From: Gemmatimonadota bacterium
GTDB taxonomy: Bacteria; Gemmatimonadota; Gemmatimonadetes; Gemmatimonadales; Gemmatimonadaceae
Assembly (NCBI GenBank): GCA_016191225.1
Contig: JACPPC010000003.1
Coordinates: forward strand, 114,098-178,097
Length of the DNA: 64,000 nt
Reading direction: 5' to 3'
In this document: piece by piece, positions 43,551 to 53,205 of the stretch
Layout: each line of letters opens with the position of its first letter
How positions within the stretch are numbered: the stretch's first letter is position 1
Translations under genes and position numbers: made by a program
Notes under the pieces: generated by a model
What the model was told of the DNA's origin: nothing
The model's database searches: none
The model's input: the letters and a program-made list of their open reading frames with translations, nothing else

Positions 43551-44300
43551 ATGTTGCGCGGCCTCTGGAACCTCACCTGGCTCGAGATCAAGATCTTCCT
43601 GCGCGAGCCCCTCGGCGCGATCGGGACGATCGTGGTCCCGGTCCTCCTGTTCGTCCTCCTCGGCCGCGTGGCCGCGGCACGCGACGCCGCGCCGGAGCTC
43701 GCCGCCGGCGGCGTGATCCGGGCGGGGGTGCCGGCGCTGGTCTCGATGCTCATCGCCGTGAGCGCCGTGCTGTCGCTCGTCACCGTGATCTCGATCTACC
43801 GCGAGGGGGGGATCCTCAAGCGGCTGCGCGCGACCCCCCTCCGCCCCGCGACGATCCTCATCGCCCACGTCCTGGTGAAGCTCCTCCTCACCGCCGCCAC
43901 GATGGCGATCATGATGGCGGCGGGGAAGCGCTATTACGCCGTCGGCGCGGATGTCCCCGTGTTCGGCTTCTCCCTCGCCCTCCTCCTCACCACGTGGAGC
44001 ATCCTGTCGATCGGGTTCGTGATCGCCAGCGTGGTGCCCACGGCGCGGTTCGCCCAGCCGGTGGGCGCGATCATCCTCTACCCGATGCTGGCCGTCTCGG
44101 GGCTCTTCTTCCCACTGCGCATCCTGCCGGACTGGATGCAGGCCGCGGCCCGGTTCAACCCGCTCGCGTACTCGGTGTCGCTGCTGCAGGGAACCTGGCA
44201 GGGCGACGCGTGGAGCGCCCACCTCGGCGACGTGGCGGCGCTCGTGCTCGTGTTTGCCGCCTGCACCGCGGTGTCGGCGCGGGTCTTCAGGTGGGAATAG
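43551..44300 (+). CDS. ABC-2 type transporter permease
   Basis: 249 residues with about six hydrophobic segments: AIGTIVVPVLLFVLLG, ALVSMLIAVSAVLSLVTVIS, ATMAIMMAAG, FGFSLALLLTTWSILSIGFV, PMLAVSGLFFPL and a final ALVLVFAACTAVSARVF. The N-terminal WNLTWLEIKIFLREP and the cytoplasmic REGGILKRLRATPL are typical of ABC-2 permeases. It forms a dimer with the ATPase encoded just before it. The cargo is unknown. A GC-rich hairpin follows the stop. Confidence 0.9.
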   Translation: MLRGLWNLTWLEIKIFLREPLGAIGTIVVPVLLFVLLGRVAAARDAAPELAAGGVIRAGVPALVSMLIAVSAVLSLVTVISIYREGGILKRLRATPLRPATILIAHVLVKLLLTAATMAIMMAAGKRYYAVGADVPVFGFSLALLLTTWSILSIGFVIASVVPTARFAQPVGAIILYPMLAVSGLFFPLRILPDWMQAAARFNPLAYSVSLLQGTWQGDAWSAHLGDVAALVLVFAACTAVSARVFRWE

Positions 44301-44314
44301 GTTGCGCCATCGCG

Positions 44315-44336
44315 CCGCCGGCGGGACTGCCGGCGG
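44315..44336 (+). terminator. Hairpin after the ABC exporter genes
   Basis: CCGCCGGC (44315-44322) pairs perfectly with GCCGGCGG (44329-44336) over a six-base loop, 15 bases after the permease stop. There is no T-run, so it may only stall or protect the transcript end. Confidence 0.4.
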
Positions 44337-44528
44337 AATGGCCGGGGCTCGGGGCCATCCGTTGGCGCGCCGGCCGCCTCCCCACGCGCGTCGGCGGCTG
44401 GTGACTGTGCGCGGCGACGGTCGCCGGCGTCGCCGTCGGACGCACCGCCAGGCGCGCGCCGGCCGCCGCCGTCCGTCTCCACCCCGGACTCCTCCCGCAC
44501 CGGGCCCGCCACGCCGGGCAGCGGGCCT

Positions 44529-44557
44529 CTGACCGCCTCTTCCCGGCGCGGTATATT
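44529..44557 (+). promoter_or_regulatory. Sigma-70-type promoter upstream of fbp
   Basis: CTGACC (44529-44534), a 17-base spacer and TATATT (44552-44557) give 4/6 and 5/6 consensus matches at ideal spacing. Transcription would leave a leader of about 115 bases before the GTG start of fbp. Confidence 0.55.
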
Positions 44558-44679
44558 GCGGACACGCTCGTGCACGGCTGTTCGAGCAACCGCTTCGAGT
44601 TCGACGCCCGCCAGTACGCGGCCCGGCGCCTCGCTGGCCGCCCCCTTCCGATTCCTCCCCCCGAACCGGACTCCTGACC

Positions 44680-45707
<1,028 letters not shown>

Positions 45708-45708
<1 letters not shown>

Positions 45709-47342
45709 TGGCCCGGCGCGAGCCGCCGGCGCCCCCAGACCCCGGCGACACGCGCTCGCCCAGCGGCATTCCCATCGCGACGGTCTACCACGCCGCCGAT
45801 CTCCCCGTCGACGCGGCCGCGCAACTCGGCGAGCCCGGGCAGTTCCCCTTCACCCGCGGCGTGCAACCCACGATGTACCGCGGCCGCCTCTGGACGATGC
45901 GCCAGTACGCCGGCTTCGGCACGGCGAGCCGGACCAACGAGCGCTTTCGCCTCCTCCTCGACGCCGGCCAGACGGGCCTCAGCGTCGCCTTCGACCTCCC
46001 GACGCAGATGGGGCTCGACAGCGACGCCCCGCTCGCCGAGGGGGAGGTCGGCCGCGTCGGCGTCGCCATCGACAGCGTCGAGGACATGCACCTCCTGCTC
46101 GCCGGGATCCCCCTCGACCGGGTGAGCACGAGCATGACCATCAACGCGACGGGGGCGATCCTCCTCGCGATGTACATCGTCGTCGCCGAGGAGCGCGGCA
46201 TGCCGCGCTCCGCCCTCGCCGGCACGATCCAGAACGACATCCTCAAGGAGTACGTCGCCCGCGGGACCTATGTCTTCCCGCCGGAGCCGTCGCTCGCGCT
46301 GATCGCCGAGACCTTCCGCTTCTGCGCCACCGAGGCGCCGCTCTGGAACCCGATCTCGATCTCCGGCTATCACATTCGCGAGGCCGGGGCGACCGCGGTG
46401 CAGGAGCTCGCCTTCACCCTCGCCAACACCATCGAGTACGTGCGCCGCGCCATCGCCAGCGGCCTCGACATCGAGGCGTTCGCGCCGCGGCTCTCCTTCT
46501 TCTTCGCCTGCCACAGCGACCTCTTCGAGGAGGTGGCGAAGTTCCGGGCCGCGCGCCGCCTCTACGCGCACCTCATGCGCGACCGCTTCGGCGCGAGCGA
46601 CGCCAGCGCCCGGCTCCGCTTCCACACGCAAACCGGCGGGGTGACCCTCACCGCGCAGCAGCCCCTCAACAACGTCGTGCGCGTGGCCGTGCAGACCCTC
46701 GCCGCCGCCCTCGGCGGCACCCAATCGCTGCACACCAACGGTTACGACGAGGCCCTCGCCCTCCCCTCGGCTGCCGCCGCGACCCTCGCGCTGCGCACCC
46801 AGCAGGTCGTGGCGTACGAGAGTGGCGTGGCGCAGACCGTCGACCCCCTCGCCGGCTCGTACTACGTGGAGCACCTCACCGACGAGCTCGAGCGGCGCGC
46901 CCTCGAGCTGGTCAACCGCGTCGAGGCGATGGGGGGCGCCGCGAAGGCGATCGCCGCCGGCTTCTTCGAGGAGGAGATCGCCCGCAGCGCGTACGAGCAC
47001 CAGCTGCGGGTCGAGAGCGGTGCGACCACGATCGTCGGGGTCAACAAGTTCGCCGACGGCGAGGAACCGCCCGTGGTGCACGCCCCCGACTTTTCCGGCC
47101 TCGAGCGCGAGCAGGTGGCGCGCCTGCGACACCTGCGCGCCGCCCGCGACGGGGTGGCCGTCGAGCGTGCCCTGGCCGAGCTGGGCGCGGCGGCGCAGGC
47201 AACCGTGCGCGAGCCCCGCCTGCCGGGCCGCGCGCCGCACCTCATGCCGCTGCTCATCGACGCCGTGAAGGCCCGCGCCACCGTGGGCGAGGTCTCCGCC
47301 GCCCTCGCCGCGCACTGGGGTCGCTACAAGCCGCGGCGATAG
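45708..47342 (+). CDS. Methylmalonyl-CoA mutase, large subunit (catalytic domain only)
   Basis: 544 residues of the TIM-barrel mutase domain: [20 protein letters not shown] near the start, [49 protein letters not shown] and [10 protein letters not shown]. The B12-binding domain with its DxHxxG motif is absent, so the protein is of the split type and needs a separate small subunit, which is not in the window. It interconverts methylmalonyl-CoA and succinyl-CoA, or a related acyl-CoA pair. The ATG overlaps the fbp stop by one base. Confidence 0.93.
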
Positions 47343-47344
47343 CT

Positions 47345-48229
47345 GTGGTCGTCCTGCGCGCGGCAAAGGACCTGCTGGTGCGGTTGGCCGCACCGGCCAC
47401 CGCCGGTCTGCTCCTCTGCCTCGGCGCGACGCCCGCCCTCGCCCAGTCCCCCCGCGACCCGCGCACCCTCAACACCGAGCTCCTCACCTGGGGCCGCGCG
47501 CACGTGCGCGTCTCCGCCCACGCCACTTACGGCGTTCTCGTCCAGGTCGACGCCCCCGACGCCGGCTCGCTCGCCTTCCTCCTCCGTCCCGACGTCGTCA
47601 CCGCCTGGACCGAGGCGGCCAACCAGTCCATCGCCGCCGCGACCTCCGACGCGGCGATCGCCCTCCCGCCCCTCGGCGACGATGCCGGTTCGCTCGCCGC
47701 GCGCGCCGTGCCGATCCGCGGCAGGCCGGCCCTCGCCCTCGTTGCCAGCGACGCCCTCGTTCGCCGCCGCGTGGTCATCGAGGTCGCCCGCGCCGAGCTG
47801 GCCACCTTCGTCCTCGCCGCCAACGACGCGGCATCCACGGTGCGCGACTACTGGTCCACACCCGCCAACACCGTCGAGCGATTGCCCGTCTTCGGCACTC
47901 GCGTGCGAACCGACCGCCTCCCCGAGGGGGGAGACCGGCGGCCACCGTATCCGGAGTCGCTCAGCGGCCAGCCGAGGCGCCAGGGGTTCGCCCTCATCGG
48001 CATTCGCGTCGATTCCGCCGGCCGCGTCGACGAGCAGTCGATCGACCAGCTGGCGGCGAGCGAGTCCGAGTTCATGCGCACGGCGATCAACTTCATCGGT
48101 GGGCAGCGATTCAGGCCCGGCGAACGCCTCGGCCGCCCGGTCGCGATGCGCACCATGGTGCAGTGGCTCTGGAACCAGGACGTGGTTGGCGACGTGCGGG
48201 AGTTCGTGGTCCCGCGCGAGGTTCGCTGA
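47345..48229 (+). CDS. Secreted TonB C-terminal-like domain protein
   Basis: 294 residues from a GTG start two bases after the mutase gene. An export signal or membrane anchor (LAAPATAGLLLCLGATPALAQ) comes first. A beta-rich middle follows (VRVSAHATYGVLVQVDAPDA). The C-terminal part, PPYPESLSGQPRRQGFALIG, IRVDSAGRVDEQSID and GQRFRPGERLGRPVAMRTMV, has the pattern of TonB C-terminal domains. Unlike true TonB it lacks the Pro/Lys-rich spacer, so energy transduction is not assured. Many such proteins in this phylum are of unknown role. Confidence 0.75.
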   Translation: MVVLRAAKDLLVRLAAPATAGLLLCLGATPALAQSPRDPRTLNTELLTWGRAHVRVSAHATYGVLVQVDAPDAGSLAFLLRPDVVTAWTEAANQSIAAATSDAAIALPPLGDDAGSLAARAVPIRGRPALALVASDALVRRRVVIEVARAELATFVLAANDAASTVRDYWSTPANTVERLPVFGTRVRTDRLPEGGDRRPPYPESLSGQPRRQGFALIGIRVDSAGRVDEQSIDQLAASESEFMRTAINFIGGQRFRPGERLGRPVAMRTMVQWLWNQDVVGDVREFVVPREVR

Positions 48230-48284
48230 CGCCCCGGCATCACGCCCGCCGGCGCCGCACGAAACCCCCTCAGCGTCGCGGCGG

Positions 48285-48290
48285 TATGAT
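48285..48290 (+). promoter_or_regulatory. Candidate -10 box near a leaderless start
   Basis: TATGAT matches the consensus at five positions and ends 11 bases before the ATG at 48302. No ribosome site is visible between them. No good -35 box is seen. Confidence 0.3.
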
Positions 48291-48301
48291 GAACTGTCCC
48301 C

Positions 48302-49360
48302 ATGTTCCGCCGCTGCATCTCCTGCCAGGCCGACCTCGGCGCCAACGAGTCGCTCGAGCGATTTCCCGTCGGCCGCCGGCTCGCCTTCGACGCCGCCAAG
48401 GGGCGCCTCTGGGTCGTTTGCGCCCGCTGTGCGCAGTGGAACCTCTCTCCCCTCGACGAGCGCTGGGAGGCCATCGAGGAGGCCGAGCGCCTCTTTCACG
48501 ACGCCCGCAAGCGCGTCTCCACCGACGAAATCGGCATGGCGCGCATGGCCGACGGAACCGACCTCGTGCGCATCGGCGCGCCGCAGCGCCCGGAGCTCGC
48601 CGCCTGGCGATACGGCGATCGCTTCCGGCGGCGCTACTACCGCCACATCGCCCTCGCCACCGGTGGGAGCGTGGCCCTCGGCGGGCTCGTCGTCGGCGGC
48701 GTCGGCCTCGGCGCCTTCACCTACGGCTCCTACCAGCTCATCAATGCGGCCTGGGATACCACCGTCGGCGCCTACCGCCGGCTGCGCGTGGTCGCGCGCT
48801 TCCAGGGCGACCGCGACGACGAGCGCGTGGTCTCGCTCGCCCACCTGCGCGGGGTACGCATCGTCCCCGGCGGCGGCGCCTGGCCATGGGCGCTCGAAGT
48901 GCCCAGTGTCGCCGAGGACCTGCCCTGGGGCGCGCGCCTTGCCGCCGCGCCGCGCAAGGCCGAGGTCACGGTGCTGCAGCACGGCGAGGCCCTGCGCATC
49001 GCTGCCGCGCTGTTGCCGCACATCAACCGCAGCGGCGGCAAGTCGGACGACGTGCGGCTGGCGGTCGGCCACCTCGAGGGGGGCGACGACTTCCACTCGC
49101 TCGCCGGCACCGCGTCCAGGCACGCGCCCGCGCGTCGCAAGAAGCGTGAAGACGAGTCGACCCCGGGGCGGCTCGCACAGCTTCCCGCCAGCATCCGCCT
49201 TGCCCTCGAGATGTCGCTCCACGAGGAGGACGAACGCCGCTGGCTGGAGGGAGAGCTCTACGAGCTCGAGCAGCGCTGGCGGGAGGCCGAGGTGATCGCG
49301 GGGATCGCCGACTCGCTGCTCGTGCCGGCGTGGGTCGACGAGCGGATCAGGCGCCGCTAG
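48302..49360 (+). CDS. Zinc-ribbon protein with membrane segment, unknown function
   Basis: 352 residues. The N-terminus has CISCQADLG (Cys5, Cys8) and VVCARCAQWNLSPLDERWEA, a split CxxC...CxxC zinc ribbon. One hydrophobic stretch, LATGGSVALGGLVVGGVGLG (about 119-138), may span the membrane. Charged, helical sequence follows, with a Lys/Arg-rich patch (ARRKKREDE) and a final Glu/Arg-rich helix (LYELEQRWREAEVIAG). I do not recognise the family. The stop shares CTAG with the convergent redoxin gene. Confidence 0.7.
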   Translation: MFRRCISCQADLGANESLERFPVGRRLAFDAAKGRLWVVCARCAQWNLSPLDERWEAIEEAERLFHDARKRVSTDEIGMARMADGTDLVRIGAPQRPELAAWRYGDRFRRRYYRHIALATGGSVALGGLVVGGVGLGAFTYGSYQLINAAWDTTVGAYRRLRVVARFQGDRDDERVVSLAHLRGVRIVPGGGAWPWALEVPSVAEDLPWGARLAAAPRKAEVTVLQHGEALRIAAALLPHINRSGGKSDDVRLAVGHLEGGDDFHSLAGTASRHAPARRKKREDESTPGRLAQLPASIRLALEMSLHEEDERRWLEGELYELEQRWREAEVIAGIADSLLVPAWVDERIRRR

Positions 49361-49944
49361 TTCGCCCGCTCGGCGAGGAGTTGCTGCACGACCTTGTCCT
49401 GCTGGTCGTAGTCCCCCTCGCCGTCGTGGCGATACCGGATGCGCCCCCTCCGGTCGACGATGTAGATGCTCGGCCAGTACCGGTTGCCGAGGGCGTTCCA
49501 GATCTTGTAGTCGTTGTCGAGCACCACCGGGTAGGTGACACCGAGCTTCGCCACCGCGCGCTCCACGTTGGCGCGCTCGTACTCGACCTTGAGCTCGGGC
49601 GTGTGCACCCCGATCACGACCGCCCCACGCGACGCGTACTTCGCGTGCAGCGCCTTCACGGAGGGCAGCGCGGCCTGGCAGTTTGAGCAGGCGAAGGTCC
49701 AGATGTCGACCACCACCACCTTGCCCTTGAGGTCGGCCCGGTCGAGTGGGGCCGAGTTGAGCCAGGCGGTCCCGCCGGCGAAGTCGGGAAGGGGGCCGAG
49801 GTCGTCGAGCTGGATCGCGGCGCGGGCCGGGGCGGCGGGGCGGGCGGCACGCGTTCCGGGCATTCGGAGTTCGGGCGGTCCCTTGTAGATGATCAGGTCA
49901 GTCCCGATCAGCGCGGCGACGAGCAGGGTGGCAGCGGTGCGCAT
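49357..49944 (-). CDS. Membrane-anchored thioredoxin-like redoxin
   Basis: 195 residues. A short N-terminal hydrophobic helix (TAATLLVAALIGTDLIIY) is followed by the thioredoxin fold. The active site is FACSNCQAALPS (Cys-Ser-Asn-Cys), after KGKVVVVDIWT. The C-terminal YWPSIYIVDRRGRIRYRHDG carries the cis-Pro region. It belongs to the TlpA/ResA-like redoxins that act on the outer face of the inner membrane, perhaps in cytochrome or disulfide maintenance. Start chosen at 49944, because the signal helix begins there. It converges with the zinc-ribbon gene. Confidence 0.85.
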   Translation of the reverse strand: MRTAATLLVAALIGTDLIIYKGPPELRMPGTRAARPAAPARAAIQLDDLGPLPDFAGGTAWLNSAPLDRADLKGKVVVVDIWTFACSNCQAALPSVKALHAKYASRGAVVIGVHTPELKVEYERANVERAVAKLGVTYPVVLDNDYKIWNALGNRYWPSIYIVDRRGRIRYRHDGEGDYDQQDKVVQQLLAERAN

Positions 49945-50077
49945 ACCCGAAGCTAGCCGCTGTCCGGGCGCGCCGTCTCGCCGGGGGGTGACGACCCTCA
50001 CCGGTCGCTTGAGTCGCCCCTTGCAGCAGGCTACTTTGGGTGGTTCGACCCAACCTTGATGCCAACGCCGTAACCCT

Positions 50078-50518
50078 ATGCCCACGTACGAGTTCCGCTG
50101 TCCCGACGGGACGATCGTCGAGCGCTCGTTCAAGATTTCGGAGGCGCCCGACGCCATTCCCGCGCCGGATGGATCCGGAATGGCCGTTCGGATCATGTCC
50201 GCGGGAGCCGGCCTCGTCTTCAAGGGGTCGGGATTCTACATCACGGACTACGGCAAGGATGGCAAGAAGGACCAGCGCGCCGACGCGTCGCAGGGAGCCG
50301 AGGGCACCGCGACAGACGGTGCCAAGCCCGACGCCATCAAGCCGGAGTCGGTGCTGCCCACGGGCGCGAAGGCCGAGGGTTCGAAGTCCGACGGCGCCAA
50401 GCCGGCCGCCGCTCCCGATGCATCGTCGCCGTCGGCGCCGAGGCCCGCCGACTCCAGGGCCGCCGGCAACAAGGAATCGCCGAAGCCCGCCGCGTCGCCC
50501 CGCACGGGCGACGCGTGA
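50078..50518 (+). CDS. FmdB-like protein with degenerate zinc ribbon and long disordered tail
   Basis: 146 residues. The start, MPTYEFRCPDGTIVERSFKI, is that of the FmdB family, which normally has two CxxC pairs. Here only one Cys remains (Cys8), so the usual zinc ribbon cannot form. The conserved tail SAGAGLVFKGSGFYITDY is kept. The last 75 residues are low-complexity, Ala/Lys/Ser/Asp/Pro-rich (TDGAKPDAIKPESVLPTGAK). FmdB proteins are put down as small regulators with weak evidence. The gene sits 20 bases before argS. Confidence 0.78.
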   Translation: MPTYEFRCPDGTIVERSFKISEAPDAIPAPDGSGMAVRIMSAGAGLVFKGSGFYITDYGKDGKKDQRADASQGAEGTATDGAKPDAIKPESVLPTGAKAEGSKSDGAKPAAAPDASSPSAPRPADSRAAGNKESPKPAASPRTGDA

Positions 50519-50537
50519 CGGTCGCCCGGAGCGACGC

Positions 50538-52244
50538 GTGAGCACCGACGCGCTGCAGCGCGAGATCGCGCGTGCGCTCGCGGCCCTTGGCGCTCCCGAA
50601 GGGACGTCGATCGTGCTGGAGCGGCCGCGCGACCCGGGCTTCGGCGACTGGACCACCAACGTGGCGATGACGCTCGCGAAGCCCCTCGGCCGGAAGCCGC
50701 GCGACATCGCGACCGAGTTGGTGGGCACCCTCGACCTGGTGGCCGCCGGCGTGGCCAGGGCGGAGATCGCCGGGCCGGGGTTCGTCAACTTCCGGCTCGA
50801 CCCCGGCGCGCAGGCGGCGGGGATCACGCAGGTGGTGAATGCGCCCGGCACCTTCGGCACGGGCAACGCCGGCGCCGGGAGGCAGGTGAACGTCGAGTTC
50901 GTCTCCGCCAACCCGACCGGGCCGCTGCACGCCGGCCACGGCCGCCAGGCGGCCCTCGGCGACGCGATCGCCACCCTCCTCGAGTGGACCGGCTGGAGGG
51001 TGAGCCGCGAGTTCTACTACAACGATGGCGGCGGGCAGATCGAGAACCTGGCCAGGAGCGTCTGGGCGCGCCTCGCGCAGCAGATGGGGATCGACGCCAC
51101 GATTCCCGAGGGGGGCTACAACGGCGAGTACATCAACGAGATCGCGGCCGCGATCCTCGCCGACCGCGGCAGCGAGCTCGTCCGCTCCACGATCGAGGAG
51201 GGGGCGCGGGCCATCGCCGCCGGCCAGCGGCCGCACGAGGCCGGGCTGCTCGACCGGCTGCGCGTCGAGGCGGTCAGGGCGCTGCGGCGCGAGCAGGACC
51301 TCGACATGCAGGCCTTCGGGGTGCGATTCGACACGTACTTCCTCGAAAGTTCGCTCTACCGCGACGGGCAGGTCGACCGGACGGTCGCCGCACTCCGGAA
51401 GGCCGGGCACACGTTCGAGCAGGACGGGGCCCTCTTCCTGCGCACGACGGACTTTGGCGACGACAAGGACCGCGTGATGCGGAAGAGCGGGCTGAAGGGC
51501 GGGGAGTACACCTACTTCGTGCCCGACGTCGCCTATCACGTGACCAAGTGGGAGCGGGGCTTCACGCGCGCGATCAACGTGCAGGGGGCCGACCACCACA
51601 GCACGGTCACCCGCGTGCGCGCCGGACTGCAGGCCCTCGAGATGGGAATCCCGAAGGGGTACCCGGACTTCGTGCTCCACCAGATGGTGACGGTCATGAA
51701 GGGGGGCGAGGAGGTGAAGATCTCCAAGCGCTCGGGGAGCTACGTGACCGTGCGTGACCTGATCGAGTGGGTCGGCCGCGACGCCGTGCGGTACTTCTTC
51801 CTGATGCGGAAGGGGGACTCCCAGCTGGTGTTCGACGTCGACCTGGCGCGACAGCAGAACGAGGAGAACCCGGTCTACTACATCCAGATGGCGCACGCCC
51901 GCATGTGCGGCATCTTCCGCGTCGGCGAGGTGGACCGGGAGCAGCTCCGCGCCACCGGCGCCGACGTCCTCGCCCTCGTGGAGCCGGAGGAGCAGCTCCT
52001 CGTCAAGGCGATCCTGGACTTTCCCGCGCTGGTGGCCGGCGCCGCGGAGGCGCTCGAGCCGCACCGGATCGCCAACTGGCTGCTCGAGACGGCCCGGCTC
52101 GCCCACACCTGGTACCACAAGCATCACGTGCTCGGCGAGCCCGAGCCGGTGATGCGGGCCCGCCTCGTGCTCGCGCGCGCGGCGCAGGTCGCGCTGCGCA
52201 ACGGCCTCGCCATTCTCGGCATCTCCGCCCCCGAGCGGATGTAG
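50538..52244 (+). CDS. argS: Arginyl-tRNA synthetase
   Basis: 568 residues, class Ia. An N-terminal additional domain comes first. The HIGH-type motif is ANPTGPLHAGHGR, preceded by NVEFVS. The KMSKS-type motif is KISKRSGSYVT after MKGGEEV. The C-terminal anticodon domain includes the DALR-like segment ETARLAHTWYHKHHV. It charges tRNA-Arg. The start is GTG 50538, just before STDALQREIARALAALG; a longer frame would run through the FmdB-like gene. TAGATT (52242-52247) at its 3' end may be a -10 box for the next gene. Confidence 0.95.
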   Translation: MSTDALQREIARALAALGAPEGTSIVLERPRDPGFGDWTTNVAMTLAKPLGRKPRDIATELVGTLDLVAAGVARAEIAGPGFVNFRLDPGAQAAGITQVVNAPGTFGTGNAGAGRQVNVEFVSANPTGPLHAGHGRQAALGDAIATLLEWTGWRVSREFYYNDGGGQIENLARSVWARLAQQMGIDATIPEGGYNGEYINEIAAAILADRGSELVRSTIEEGARAIAAGQRPHEAGLLDRLRVEAVRALRREQDLDMQAFGVRFDTYFLESSLYRDGQVDRTVAALRKAGHTFEQDGALFLRTTDFGDDKDRVMRKSGLKGGEYTYFVPDVAYHVTKWERGFTRAINVQGADHHSTVTRVRAGLQALEMGIPKGYPDFVLHQMVTVMKGGEEVKISKRSGSYVTVRDLIEWVGRDAVRYFFLMRKGDSQLVFDVDLARQQNEENPVYYIQMAHARMCGIFRVGEVDREQLRATGADVLALVEPEEQLLVKAILDFPALVAGAAEALEPHRIANWLLETARLAHTWYHKHHVLGEPEPVMRARLVLARAAQVALRNGLAILGISAPERM

Positions 52245-52261
52245 ATTCTCCCACACTTTCC

Positions 52262-53179
52262 ATGACCGTACTCGTCGTAGGATCCGTCGCGCTCGACTCC
52301 GTGGAGACGCCGTTCGGCAAGGCCGACGACGTGCTCGGCGGCTCGGGTGTCTTCTTCTCGTCGTCGGCCAGCCACTTCACGAAGGTCCAGCTGGTGGGCG
52401 TCGTCGGCAGCGACTACCCGATGGAGCGGCTGCGCGGGCTGGAGGGGCGCGGCGTCGACCTCGCCGGCGTCGAGACCGCGGACGGGGAGAGCTTCCGCTG
52501 GCGCGGCCGCTACCGCCACGACCTCAACAGCGCCGAGACCCTCGAGACCCGCCTCGGCGTCTTCTCCAACTTCCGGCCCAAGATCCCCGCGCAGTTCCGC
52601 GACGCGCCGTTCGTCTTCCTCGCCAACATCGATCCGCGACTGCAGCTCGAGGTGCTGAAGCAGGTGAACCGGCCCAGGCTGATCGCCTGCGACACGATGA
52701 ACTTCTGGATCGAGAGCCGCCGCCACGAGCTCCTCGAGCTGCTCGGCCGCGTGGACCTGATCACCCTCAACGACGGCGAGGCGCGCCAGCTCACCGAGCA
52801 GAGCAACCTCATCAAGGCGGCCAAGTGGATCATGGCCCGCGGCCCGCGGCACGTGATCATCAAGAAGGGGGAGCACGGCGCCTTCATGTTCTCCGAGGAC
52901 CGCGTCTTCTTCGCCCCCGCCTATCCGCTGGAGAACGTCTTCGACCCCACCGGTGCCGGCGACTCCTTCGCGGGCGGATTCATCGGCTGGCTGGCGCGCA
53001 GCGGCGACCTCGGCGAGGCCAACCTGCGGCGCGCGGTGGTCTACGGCTCGGCGATGGGTTCATTCGCGGTGGAGGGCTTCTCCAATGCGCGGCTGCTCGA
53101 GGTCACGCGCTCCGAGATCACGGCCCGCATCGACGAGTTCGCGCGGCTGGTGGCGTTCGACACGAGCCTCCCGGCGTGA
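52262..53179 (+). CDS. PfkB-family carbohydrate kinase
   Basis: 305 residues. The N-terminal part has VLVVGSVALDSVETPFGKAD and GGSGVFFSSSASHF. The C-terminal signature is VFDPTGAGDSFAGGFIGWL, with the anion-hole GAGD and the catalytic Asp. The family includes ribokinase, adenosine kinase and fructokinase; the substrate here is not clear. It starts 17 bases after argS and shares GTGA with a possible start of purM, which might suggest a nucleoside kinase, but this is not strong. Confidence 0.88.
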   Translation: MTVLVVGSVALDSVETPFGKADDVLGGSGVFFSSSASHFTKVQLVGVVGSDYPMERLRGLEGRGVDLAGVETADGESFRWRGRYRHDLNSAETLETRLGVFSNFRPKIPAQFRDAPFVFLANIDPRLQLEVLKQVNRPRLIACDTMNFWIESRRHELLELLGRVDLITLNDGEARQLTEQSNLIKAAKWIMARGPRHVIIKKGEHGAFMFSEDRVFFAPAYPLENVFDPTGAGDSFAGGFIGWLARSGDLGEANLRRAVVYGSAMGSFAVEGFSNARLLEVTRSEITARIDEFARLVAFDTSLPA

Positions 53180-53205
53180 CGGGCGACGGGCGGACGGCGG
53201 GGGCC

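Larger units (their letters stand above)
44301..44679. other. Spacer of about 380 bases before fbp
   Basis: It contains the hairpin at 44315-44336 and the promoter-like element at 44529-44557. No gene was recognised in it. Confidence 0.5.
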
